NCBI RefSeq assembly: GCF_017893965.1
Contig: NZ_CP054142.1
Span: 2,542,001-2,606,000 of the forward strand
Reading direction: 5' to 3'
DNA length: 64,000 bases
Source of the DNA: Treponema parvum
GTDB lineage: Bacteria; Spirochaetota; Spirochaetia; Treponematales; Treponemataceae
A model generated the notes under the pieces. It did not search any database, had not been told where the DNA came from, and worked only from the letters and a program-made list of their open reading frames with translations. Below, piece by piece: positions 1-11,000 of this stretch. The stretch's first letter is position 1, and each line of letters opens with the position of its first letter. The translations under genes and the position numbers were made by a program.

Positions 1-1175
1 TTAGCCATAGCGTTCATAAATAGCGAGGTCATGTCGCCTCTTCTATATGCTTCCACCTCAGATCCAAGCAATCCTTGTGCTTTATAGCTTTGGTAGTCTT
101 CCATCCTTACAGCCATTTCCGTATGTCCTATAACCGCCGCTATTGTTTCTGCGTTCTGTTCAGCTGTTGTTCCGATTGTCCCGTTTCTATAGCTCTCATG
201 TCCCAGCTGTATTGCATTAACATACTTATCGCCGCTATTCTTCATCGTAATGGTTCTGCCGCCTTTGGCGTCCCGTTCCGTCCGGGCAATAAAGTCATTC
301 GTATTGTCAAATATCAGAGTATCTTTCCCGTTTGCTATCCTTGCAGCGGTATTCTCCTGCGTCCAGTCTCCGTATACGTAAGCGTAATAAGCCGCTTCTC
401 CTTTGGCTTGTCCGTTGCTACTTGCATATTTTGCAAGGTTACTCTTGTCGCTCATGCGCTTTGCCAAATCGTAGACGTTGCCTCCCACGTCTATTCCTCC
501 GTTACCGAACTTGCCTGTTATTCCGTTTGTCCCTATATTGATTTCATATATTCCTTGTCCGCTGAATGCTTCGGCAAGGACGCTCATCGCGCTCTGACCG
601 CTTTTGTTATTACGGCTCATCATCGTTCCTGCAAAGTCCATCATTGCTCCGAGGCTCGCTACGTTCATGCTGATTCCGCCCATGTTGTCATAAGCCGAAT
701 ATAATCCTTTTCCGTTAGCTAAAGCGTCGATTGCGTACGTTCCGAACTCCGCTCCCTTTCCTGCAAAGCTTGTTCCAAGATTTATCGCTCCCCCGTAGAA
801 CTTACTGATGGCGGCGCCTTTTTCACCAAGTCTCTTTAATTTCTCCGCAGTCTTCAAATTTATTCCTGTGGTTAAAGCAGATGATGCTACCCCTCCCCAT
901 GTTTGTATACTTCCAAGGCTTATCATAAAGGATGATTTGTCAAAACTTCCGCCTAACGTGTAGTTGTCAATCGCCTTGTTCCCGACTGTAGTGATTGTAG
1001 AGCTTGTTGCAGCCAAGGCAACCTGTGTTGCCGTTTTAGTACCTTTTGCAATAGAAGTGAACCCTGCCGTTGTAAAGTTTGTCAATGCAGATTTTGCAGA
1101 ATGCTCATGACGGGCTAAACAAAATTGTTTATAAACTATGCTGGAATATTTATCATAGCTTTTCATTATCTGCAT
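1..1175 (-). CDS. Orphan C-terminal cassette of a giant coiled-coil protein (runs off the left edge)
   Basis: The minus-strand frame is open from an ATG at 1175 (second ATG at 1166) to the window edge, about 391 residues, and continues outside. After ~20 unrelated residues it is Gly/Ala/Ser-rich and parallels residues ~2500-2680 of the giant protein encoded at 2075-11116: SFDKSSF...GSIQTWGGVAS corresponds to SFDNSSF...GSWSTWQGTAA, and GIYEINIGTNG to GLLEYTIGGEN. It lacks signal peptide and coiled coil, and its C-terminal part differs, with LGHESYRNG (His326-Glu327) and GHTEMAVRM (His351), possibly metal-binding. It overlaps the end of the upstream gene by 23 bases and has no good ribosome binding site, so independent translation is doubtful. 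I read it as a displaced or silent tip of a polymorphic secreted protein. The homology is seen by eye; the toxin role is inference. Confidence 0.7.
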   Translation of the reverse strand, partial: MQIMKSYDKYSSIVYKQFCLARHEHSAKSALTNFTTAGFTSIAKGTKTATQVALAATSSTITTVGNKAIDNYTLGGSFDKSSFMISLGSIQTWGGVASSALTTGINLKTAEKLKRLGEKGAAISKFYGGAINLGTSFAGKGAEFGTYAIDALANGKGLYSAYDNMGGISMNVASLGAMMDFAGTMMSRNNKSGQSAMSVLAEAFSGQGIYEINIGTNGITGKFGNGGIDVGGNVYDLAKRMSDKSNLAKYASSNGQAKGEAAYYAYVYGDWTQENTAARIANGKDTLIFDNTNDFIARTERDAKGGRTITMKNSGDKYVNAIQLGHESYRNGTIGTTAEQNAETIAAVIGHTEMAVRMEDYQSYKAQGLLGSEVEAYRRGDMTSLFMNAMA

Positions 1176-2070
1176 TTCTGGCTAAACGTAAACCACAATC
1201 ATCAGTACGTAAAGGATTAAATCCCCGCGTACGTTTTATAGGTGTGTAATAATCTAATTCATATAAAAGAAATTTTCCTGATTTTTCTACTCTTCGATAC
1301 ATCGGGAAATAATTATAATCAGTCTCAACCGAACTTCCAATTTTAGGACCTATCGGGTCCTTTAGCTTCTCTTTATTTTCATAATACTTTTCATCATAAT
1401 AATCAAAACACCATTCTGAAACATTATCTATTAAATCATATAAACCTAACTTATTTGCTATATATTTCTTTATCTCTCTTAACTTAAATCTGTTAGGATG
1501 ATCAAAAATAACTCCATATTTTGATAAAATATTTATATCCTTTGAAAGTATTTCTTTATCCGTCCCTCCAGCTGATGCTGCATATTCCCATTCCGCTTCA
1601 GTTGGTAACCTGTATCCGTTTGCTTTTCGATTCCATATTACCTCTTTATATTTTTTATAATCTATGCCATTTTGAACCACTTTCCAGTCGATATTCGGCT
1701 TTTCTTTTCTTTCTACAAGCTTATAGCATTTTTCAAGACCTTCTCTTTCACTTAGCCAGTTACAATATTCAATTGCATCATAAAAACTTATTTCACTCAT
1801 TGCATAAATAGAAAAATCTTTAATATCGTATGTTATTTCTTTGGGGAGTAATTCTCCGATAGTATCTAAATATTCCTTATATTCCTTTACTGTAAGTTCC
1901 GTTGCATCTATCTGAAAATCACTAATTTCAATTTCTTGTGAAAAATGAATATCATCATCTATAAACACTTCACGAGTAAATTTGCTGCCTTTCACATAAA
2001 TCAAATCTTTTGCACCTAATGACGTGCATAAGAAAATAATAAAATAAATTACAAAAGAACTTTTATTCAT
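1153..2070 (-). CDS. Secreted formylglycine-generating-enzyme-like (SUMF1/FGE-sulfatase domain) protein
   Basis: This 305-residue protein has an N-terminal signal peptide (Lys, then a hydrophobic stretch to about SLGAKD) and one FGE-sulfatase domain. Family landmarks are ATELTVKEY near residue 57, SFYDAIEYCNWLSEREG, the core GYRLPTEAEWEYAASAGG, LYDLIDNVSEWCFDYY and a C-terminal DDCGLRLARN. Family members either oxidise cysteine to formylglycine or are non-catalytic, C-type-lectin-like folds; I cannot tell which here. An AGGAG lies inside the last codons of the giant gene, 7 bases before this ATG, and the gap is only 4 bases, so the two are probably translationally coupled. Base composition is strongly AT-rich like the giant's C-terminal tip. 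In a polymorphic-toxin reading this is the position of an immunity or accessory gene, but that is inference. Confidence 0.88.
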   Translation of the reverse strand: MNKSSFVIYFIIFLCTSLGAKDLIYVKGSKFTREVFIDDDIHFSQEIEISDFQIDATELTVKEYKEYLDTIGELLPKEITYDIKDFSIYAMSEISFYDAIEYCNWLSEREGLEKCYKLVERKEKPNIDWKVVQNGIDYKKYKEVIWNRKANGYRLPTEAEWEYAASAGGTDKEILSKDINILSKYGVIFDHPNRFKLREIKKYIANKLGLYDLIDNVSEWCFDYYDEKYYENKEKLKDPIGPKIGSSVETDYNYFPMYRRVEKSGKFLLYELDYYTPIKRTRGFNPLRTDDCGLRLARNADNEKL

Positions 2071-2074
2071 TTAT

Positions 2075-5000
2075 CTACTCCTGCCAATTATTATAAAGTT
2101 TCAAGGGCTTAAAGTTAACAACCTTATAACCTTGTGCTTCTACCCGTTTTGGATCCAATGAATCAATTATCCCACTTTTTTTTGACCAAAACACATAATG
2201 AGTAGAATTAAATTTCTTATTATATAATTGTAGTACGCCAATACTAAAATCTTTATTCAGTGTATCAGACTTTATAGTCCCATCGAATTCTTTAGGCATG
2301 ATATTATTTATTTCATATTCTTCTCTTTTCCAATTTCCATTTACATCGTATTTACCTGGATTCCCATAATGCTTATCAAGATTCAATAACTTTGCAAGAC
2401 GCATACTCATTTTATTTAAATCACGGGGGACTCCTTCTTTTGTTATCCAATCATTTTTTTTCCATTCTGTTACAGCTCTTTCCAAAACTTCATCAGAAAT
2501 ATCTGTTATTTGTGCAAATGCATTTATCAAAACATTCGTCTGACAACTTTCAGAATTTCTTTCACCTTTAAAGTTAAATCTATCATCAAAATCTTTTTGA
2601 TTACTTGGATGTTCTTTGGAAATAACATTTTTCTCTTTTTTCTGTAATAATTCATTTTGATCGCTTACAGATTTATCTAACATATTGGATTTAACAAATA
2701 GTTTTTCTGTTTTTTCTAAAAGATCTCTAATCATTTCATTTTGTTCAAAGAATTCTTTTAGCATATCCATCGTGTTCTTTGGTTCATTTGCTTCTGATTC
2801 TTTCCGTTCTTCTGTATTTTCTTTTTTCGCTTCTTGAACTTTTTTTTCTACTTCTTTTTGCTCTTCGGAATCTTCTTTTTGCTGTTCAATAGTTCCTGTT
2901 ATCTCTTCCACCGCTTTTTGCCCTTCAGTTTTCTTTTCTGCATTCTCATCTTTTACAGGCTCAGGGTTCAACCCCTCTTTCTCCATCTCTTCAATTGAAG
3001 ATTCTTCAGTCTCTTCCTTGCCCGTCAGTTCTTTTTCAGAGGTTTCTTCTCCCTTTTTCTCAGCTTCATAAATATTATTCGCTTTGTTTTCAGATAGCGC
3101 TACCTTTTTATCTGTCTTTAAATACTTGTTTACGATTTCTGCAGCTGTATTTATTCCTTTAAATGCACCGGCCAATTTTCCATAACTGAAGTTTGTTCCA
3201 CCTGATCCTAAGCGTAAACCGGAATTTTCTCCTCCAATCGTGTATTCAAGAAGTCCTGCATGTACCTTCTGTCCATCGATGTTTAATCCCAAATCTGCGA
3301 TATCAAGCACATTTATAGTCGTTCTTCCTGTTAACTTATATTCTCCATAGCTTTTTGCAACATTTCCCATAAACTCAGACATACTCATTAAATTTTCTAT
3401 CTGACTACCTGTAAGTCCTGCTCCTTTGGAAAACAGCAATGTTCCGCTCTGATAACTCCTTGAGCCTAATGCTACCTGTTCTATTCCGTTTCCGACAGCA
3501 CTTCCAATCCCTGCAGCTGCCGTCCCCTGCCACGTACTCCAGCTCCCCATGCTACTTTTGAAACTTGAATTGTCAAAACTTAAATTTGAAAAGTCCGTAT
3601 TTACCACAGCTGTTCTTGCCGTAGTATTTGCTGCACTGACACCTGTGTCCAATGCAATTCTTGCCAGTCTGTTCGCCGTTTTGGTATACCCTGAGGCACC
3701 CAGTGAAATAGCTGTCTCTATTGTAGTCATAGCTATTTTCTTTCCGAGTTCGTTACCTATTTCCGGTGCACTCTTGTAACCGAGGCCATAATCAAGACTC
3801 GCAAATATTAACGCCGTTTGCACCTGCATTCCGGCTGCTGCAACAGCACCAATTCCAGGGGCTGCAGTGCTTACAATACACCCTGCAACATCTGTCGCAA
3901 GTTCTGCGACTATCCTTATATTAGGCGCGTTATCGCCGTCCCAGAGCTTTTGTTCCCACAGGGGTAATGCAACTTCTGCCCAGCCTTTGGCTTCTTCTCT
4001 CTGGTTTTCGTTAAAGTCAAGTAAAATTAAACCTATCTGGCCTGAACCGTATTCGCTGCGGATCGAAGCCTTAGCGATCTTTGTATCGTTTTTGCCGTCG
4101 GAGGCTTCCCCTATGTGCTCGTATATTTCTCCGCCTTCGACTGTATAAAGGCTTGCTAAGGCTTCGTTGTAATATTGCCTTTCCGCTTCGGAAAGATCTT
4201 CGAAATTTTTCCCTTTAAAACTCTTTATTTTCTCTTTTGCTTCGGAAAGCCTTTTTTGTCCTCTCTCGTCGTCTGAATCCGGCACATATTCTTTTTGTAC
4301 TCCGAATATCTTTTCTCCCCATTTGGAAAGTTCAAGCTGTGCCTGTGCGACTACTGCCATAACCTGCGCCGAACCTAAGTTCAAAAGGCCTTCGATATTA
4401 AGCTCGATTGTAGGAGAAGAAGTCGTATAATTCTGATACATGCGCATGCTCTGATCGGTATAAGTTACTTTCCACACGGTAGCGCCGTCTACGACGCTTC
4501 TGCGGATGCCGTTGGGACTCCACTGATAGCCGGCTCCGAGCGCCAGCTCTTTTTCCCAATCGATCATGCCTTGGTTTGTGGAATCTATGCGTTCCATGTA
4601 GCCTTTGATTGTTTCATCAATCGTGCGCTGAGCTTGATAAGCGGCCAGCTTTGCCGAAGAAGCTTCCAGCTTCTTTTCCATGCCGTTTACGGCAAGCTGA
4701 ATTTTTGAAAGGTTTACGCTTGTGTCGCCTGAAAGCATCTTTTTTTTGTATAAGCCCATGCCTTTTTCGTTAAGACGCTCTTCAAGGCTTTTCATGGCGC
4801 TTGTAAGCTTTTCAAGGCCGGTAAGTCCTAATATTTCGCTTATTGTAGCTTCGGCGTCAATCTTTATTTCTTCCATAGCGCGCATGGATTTGGCGCTTTC
4901 CATAGCTTTTTCAATCGTTTCTTCTACGCTTACGCCCGCCTGGTTAAGGGTTTTCTCGTTTGCGCCGGCCGCTGCGTTCATGTAGCTTTTATCTATCCAT

Positions 5001-8000
5001 GCCTGTTTTGACGCCAGGAATTTTTCATAACCGTCATACCATTTAGAGCTCTTTTCTTTATACTCTTTTAAGAAGTCTTTTTTCCAGCTGTTGTATTTGA
5101 CCCTCAGCTTTTCTTCGGCCTTGTTCCACTCGTTTGAAGCTGCCTTAGCGATTTCTTTCATGAGTTTTACCGTGCCGCTTTTTTCAGCCATAAACTTGTG
5201 GTAGCTGGCTTCAAGTTCTGCGGCATACACGTTTGAAAGGCTTTCATTTTTGGCCGTTTCCGCTTCCTTTACCATCCGTATAAAGCTTGTGACTGCGCTT
5301 GCGTAATAATTTTCAGTAACACGGTTTTCGTTTACAAAAAAGTTTTCTCGTTTTTCAGGATTTATATAATCTGAGTAGTGGCCTAGCAGCTTTTTGTATA
5401 AACTTTCCGTGTTTACCGTCTTATTTCCAAAGATTTCTTTGGCCTTTTTTAACAAACCTTTTTCAATCTTTTTAGCGCTTTCCGCCGTTTTTGAATAAAG
5501 AGCGTCGTATTCGTCGGAAGCGGCTTTTCTTTGCTCAATGCTTAAGCTCTTGTCGGATGCTCTTTGAGCGAGCGCTTTAAGTTTTTTTGAAGTATCTTCA
5601 TCGATCTTGCATTCTTCGCTTACTTTTGCCTGATACTCCGCCTCTTTTTTCGCCTGAGAGGTTTTTGCCGTTATGTATTTTTTCTGAAGAGAAGAATATG
5701 CTTCTCTCTTTTTTGCAAGAAGGCTTGCGTTCAAGGCTTCAAGCGCTTTAAGCGCATCCGTATAGACCTCTTCGGTAAGCTCTTTTGCAAGTTCATTTAT
5801 CTCGCTCTGGATTCCCGTCTTGGAATTTTGCGTCATGGATTTTATCTTTTCAATTAAGACTTCTTTAGAAACTTTTTCACTTGGAACGGAGGCGGTTCCG
5901 TACATCATCACGTTAAGTTCATCCGTTCTTGCGCTCTTTGCGCTGTAGGCGTTCCACGATTTTCCCATAACGCCAAACATCTGTGAAAAATACTCGTTCT
6001 TTAAATACCTCTGTCCTATCTTTAAATCGTGAGCTTTGTCTTCTGCAGCCGCCGCAGCTTTTCCTTTTGCGTTTCGGATTCTACCCCCCAAAATCTTCTT
6101 TAAGAAGGTATTATCATCTTTAATATCTTCCATCTTGTCTTCAAGCCGATCCAAAGCGCGCTCTTTTAACACCGTCTTCTGATAATCAAATATCTTGCCC
6201 TTAAACACACTGTCGGAATTTGTTGCAAATAAAATACATTTTGCAATGTCGCTTTCTCCTCCCCATGACATCACAGAGTTGTATGTGTTCCAAAGAATTT
6301 CCGTACGGGATCCCCTGTAGATTCCTTCAGCGTCGATTCCATGCGGATCGCCGATTCCCGTAATGTATTCTCCTTCTTCGTTGAACGGGTTGGGGCTTAA
6401 CCAGCCGTTTTGTGCCATTACGCACATGGCGGCAATGGCTACGTTTTCAAAGACCTCTCTGTTAGATACCATCGAACTATACCACTTGTATAAATCATCT
6501 TCTGCCTTGGTATATTCCTCGTTGTTAATTTCGCGGTTAAATACCGTTACGGCTTTTTTTGTAAGGTATTTTCTTTGAACTTCCGCATTGCCGTCTTCTC
6601 CGCGGCGAAGTCTGACATTATAACTTCCGTCATCATTTTTAGTTACGTAAACAAGACGGTTTTCAGAATTTTCTTTAAAGAATGTTCCGCGAACAACTGC
6701 AAGTCTTCTTGTCTGGGCTTCGATTTCACAAGCTTTTAGCTCTTGTCTTTTTGAATTAAGAGTTACGTTCGCTTCATAATTTAATACGAGGCTTCTGTAA
6801 TATTTTTTGTCCGCTTCGACATATGACTTAAATTCTTTTTCAATTTCAGAAGGATTATCTTCATTTGTTTTTCCTTGAAGAACTTCTTCCAAGACTTTAA
6901 GTGAAATTTCCGCCTTTTTATATGCATAATCCGCGGCGGCGGCTCTTTCCTTCGGAGTTTCATAATCGTTGTCTTCCGCGTTTCCTATATTTTCAAGGTA
7001 AACGCTCTGCGCCCAGTCGTATACCCCTTGCGCTATGCGTTTTTGAAGCCTCTTTTCATCCAACGCCTTGTACAAATCTCCTATTTCCGCCGCCTTCCGA
7101 TTATATTTTTCACATTCTTCGCGCACTTTTTGCGCTGCCTTTAAATATTCTTTTTCAGCCTCGGCCGCTTCCGCCTGCGCCGCATTCAGATCTTTTTGCT
7201 TTGCGCTAACCGTTTTCACGCCGTCCCCTGTTGAAAACTGCTCGTACTGCACAGCGTACGACTTAAGGCCTTCTAAGGTTTCGTCCAGAGCCGATTTTAC
7301 CTCCGCATAATTTTTATCGGCGTCGATGTTAAGAGTTTCAATTTCTTCTGCAAACAAAAGCTCTTTTTGAACATCCATGCTCTCTTCATAATTTTCAAGA
7401 ATCAGATTTTGAACCGATTCAAGTATTTCCTTCATCTGAGCCCTGTCGCTTCCGCTTAAGAACTCGTCTGAAGCAAAGCCCGCCTTTATAAGATGCTCGT
7501 ACCATCTGTGTTTTAGAGCGTCGTACCGGTTTAAAATATGCTGAACCATATTCATTTCAAGATTAAGCTTTACATACTCCACAACTTCCTGGTCCGAAAG
7601 ATTTTTTTCAGGTCCGTATTTTTCATAAAGCCGATAGAGCTGTGAAAGCCGCTCTTTTAATGCGTTTTGATCGAAACTGTCGCCACAGAGTAAAACGTAG
7701 CGCGCGCTTTCCGCTTCTATATATGAATCGATATAATTGTCAAGTTTTATTCCCATGCCGCTTGAAAATGTAAGTCCTTCTTTTTTAAGGCTGAAAACAA
7801 AGTCCACGACCTGATTGTAAGAAGCGGCAGACGATTTTATGCGGCTCTTTTCATTTTCAAAAATCAGCTTTTCAACTTTCTTTTTTGTCTTTTCGTTATT
7901 TGCTTTTTGTTCATCGCTGTTATAAACGAGCGCTTCCTGTGCGTAAGCTTCTTTATCTCTTTCAAATGCATTTTTAAGCTCTGCGATGAACTTGTTTCTG

Positions 8001-11000
8001 TTAAGAATTATTTTACGGACGGACTGTGTTTTTTCATCCGCCTCGTATGCCATTTTCTGTAAAGCTTTTTTTAAATCGCTATGCATATCAGCCGGATTTC
8101 CTTCTTTCCAGCTTTCCATCTCCCTCTCAAATTCTTCATCCGTTTTTTCAAGCGCGTCTTTTATGAGAGTCAAAGCCGTACTGTCCGAATTGCTTTCTTC
8201 AAGCGCTTCGCCCAATACTTTAAGATAATTTTTCAGTTCGTTTTCGCTCTGGTTCTGCTGACCGTTCGGGTTGTTCTGTGTATTTTCGCCCGTAATGCCG
8301 TTTTTAACGATTTCTTTTTTAAACTCCGCTATCTTTTTTAAATATTCGATATACTCTTCAAGGCATTTTTTTGTCTGTACAATTTCAAATGTCTTTTCAT
8401 TGTTCACATTAAGCCTGTAAAGCGAATCAAGTTCGCTTGCAAAGCTAAGAATCCGCTCGTCATTCGTAATCGAAGAAGTCTTTTCAAAGGCCTTCCCGTC
8501 GGTCAACTCCAGCTGTAAAAGTTTGTCGCAGTCTTGTATCTTTTCTTCAAGAGGAGTTACGTATTTGTTCCGCTCTTTTATGAAAACGGCCGCCTCCGTT
8601 TCCATGGCAGCCTTGTTCAGGTTCTGAAAATACTTTTTTTCTGCGGCGGCTGTTTTTGCCTGTTTTTCCTTAAACGCCTTTACAAGCGACAAGAGCTCAA
8701 GCGATACAACTTCCCTGCTTACCCCAAGCGTAACAGCCATTGCCGCATCGTACGCTTCCTTTGCTTCTTTTACCGCTTTTTCCTTTTCTTTTAAGACGGC
8801 CATTGCCGAAGCCATTTCACTTTCCGCCGTGGCAGCGTTTCTCTCAAAGCCTTCAAGCGTTTTAGCGGCTTTTTCGTATTCGTCATAAGCTGTGTTATAC
8901 GCATTTTTTGCACTTATAAGCTTTGCTTCCGTCTGCTCTGCGCTTTCCCGGCTCCAATCCGTAGTCTCGGCGTACTCGTTGACTGCGTCTGCAATCTCTT
9001 TTTCTTCGCGCCTTGCCTGTAAAATCGCCTTTGCCTTAACGACTTCCGTATCAAGCTCGTTGTAAAAGTTCTCTCCTCCGATTTCCGCAACGCCCGTAAG
9101 ACGGTAAAGCGCTTTCTGCGCTTCTTCTCCCTGTTTCTTCGCGGCAAGGCACTCTTTAAGCCATGAAATAAGTTCCGAACAGCTTGTGTAGTCGCTCTTT
9201 GCAGTATGCGCTTCCCGGCTTAATATTGTCTTATCGCAAACTTCATCCATGTACGCTTCTATTTCCGAATATTTTTCCTGTGATAGAAGTTCGTTTAATT
9301 TTGACGAAATTGCGCTGTAGCGGTTAAGATCCGTTAATTGACTTCTTCGACTTCGAAATGTCGCTAAAGCATTATCGATTTCGGCGCAGCACTTATCGTA
9401 ATATCGTTTATCAAAGTAATAGTGAGAAGTATCGTCATCATAAGACTCACAATCTTTGTAAATCAAATTTTTCAATTCGTATATTTTTTGATTTATTACA
9501 TCGTCGGATGTATCATAAGCAAATCTAAATCTCGTAGATTCAGTAAAAAGACGACCTTCATCATCATATTGATTGTCTTTGACATAACGAATCATGTAAT
9601 TATTTAAAATACTTATCTGTCTGTTCCAGTCGTTTATCACGAAATTCACTGTGTTATTATATATCGCAATTGATCTGTTGACTATCTTTTGTTTCCAGTC
9701 GTCAAGTTCCGACTTGATTTTATCGATTTTTTCCTGACTTAAATTTCTGACGTCATAGTTTTTTAAATTCGAATTCCTGTTTTCCGCTAATATTTCTTCA
9801 AGCTCTTGCGGCACGGCCGTCTTCCAGTAACTGTAAAGCCCCCGATATCTGTTGCTCCAAAGTCCGCCCCACGCTTCTATTCCTTCCTTTGCAACTACCG
9901 TCAAATCTCGCGTCTTGTTGTAAAATTCAGCTTCCATCTCTGCAAGGTATCCGTTTTTTTCGGACGTTTCGCTTAGGACCGCCTTATATTCATCGAGCGT
10001 TTTTTGAATTTCCGCAAAATAATCGCGGCTTTCTTTACTAAGCTTTTCTTCCGCGCTCTTTATCTTCTCTTCAATATTTTTTTCCCACTCTTTTCTCTTT
10101 TCTTTTAAACTCCGGTAAGCCGTAAGCCAGCTTTCTTCGCTTTTGGCATATACTCCCTGCGCATTCTTCTCCCATTCGCTGCGCTCTTCAAGAAACCTCG
10201 TTTCCGCGTTTTCCCACAGCGAAAGTCCCTTGTTAAAAGCCGCCTTAAACTTTTCAAGCCATTCGTCCTGACTGCGCCCTACGGCGTCCGCTTCCTGCTC
10301 CGACAGCTGCGTTTCAAGAGACTGAAAAAGGCGGTTCATGTCTTCTTCCGTCTTTTTTGTAACCTCATCGGAAAGCTCTCTAACTACGGCTCCCGCCGCT
10401 TCCTTAGCCGCAGCATTCTTTGCCGACTTTCGGTCATACATAAGCTCTAAAAGTAACTCTCGCCCTTCTTTTTGCGCTATCAGGCTGCTTTCAACTGCAA
10501 TTCGATTTTTTATTTGACTTTTTTCGTTTTTAACTTTCTCTAAGATTTCCCCTTCGCTCAAGCCGAACCGATTGTTTTGAAGCGCAAGCTCCGTATACAT
10601 AAGTCCGCTATTCGCTTCCCATTCGGCGCCGTATTCTTCAATAATTCGCGCGCACTTTGCCCGCCACGCTTCTTCTTCCCGAGCGGCGCTTTCAGGATCA
10701 CGGTTTTCTTCTATCCGCTCTTTTGCCGCAGCCGTTATAAGCGCTTTTAATCGGCCGTCCGTTCCGGCTTTCTGTTCTTCTTCAAGTTTTTTGCAAAGCC
10801 ATTTTACGTAAGATAAGCCCGCTACGCTGTTAAAATATTTTTGTGCGCCTTGTCTTCCTTCTTCATAAGCTTTAGTATCGCTTTCTTTTATCTGAAGGTT
10901 TTCATTTTCCCACAGACTGAGCGCTTCTTCTATCCCTTTCCGGGCAGATTCTTCCCATTTTTCTTTGCTCCGCTCAAGGCTTGCGCGGTCAAGGTAGTGT

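Noticed and set aside
75-704. 209-residue plus-strand frame opposite the orphan cassette
   Set aside because: It is the antisense of a frame with clear homology to the giant protein; its Cys/Ser/Tyr-rich composition is typical of a shadow frame.
1153-2070. FGE-like gene as a diversity-generating retroelement target, as for some treponemal FGE-fold proteins
   Set aside because: No reverse transcriptase, template repeat or A-biased variable repeat is visible in the window.
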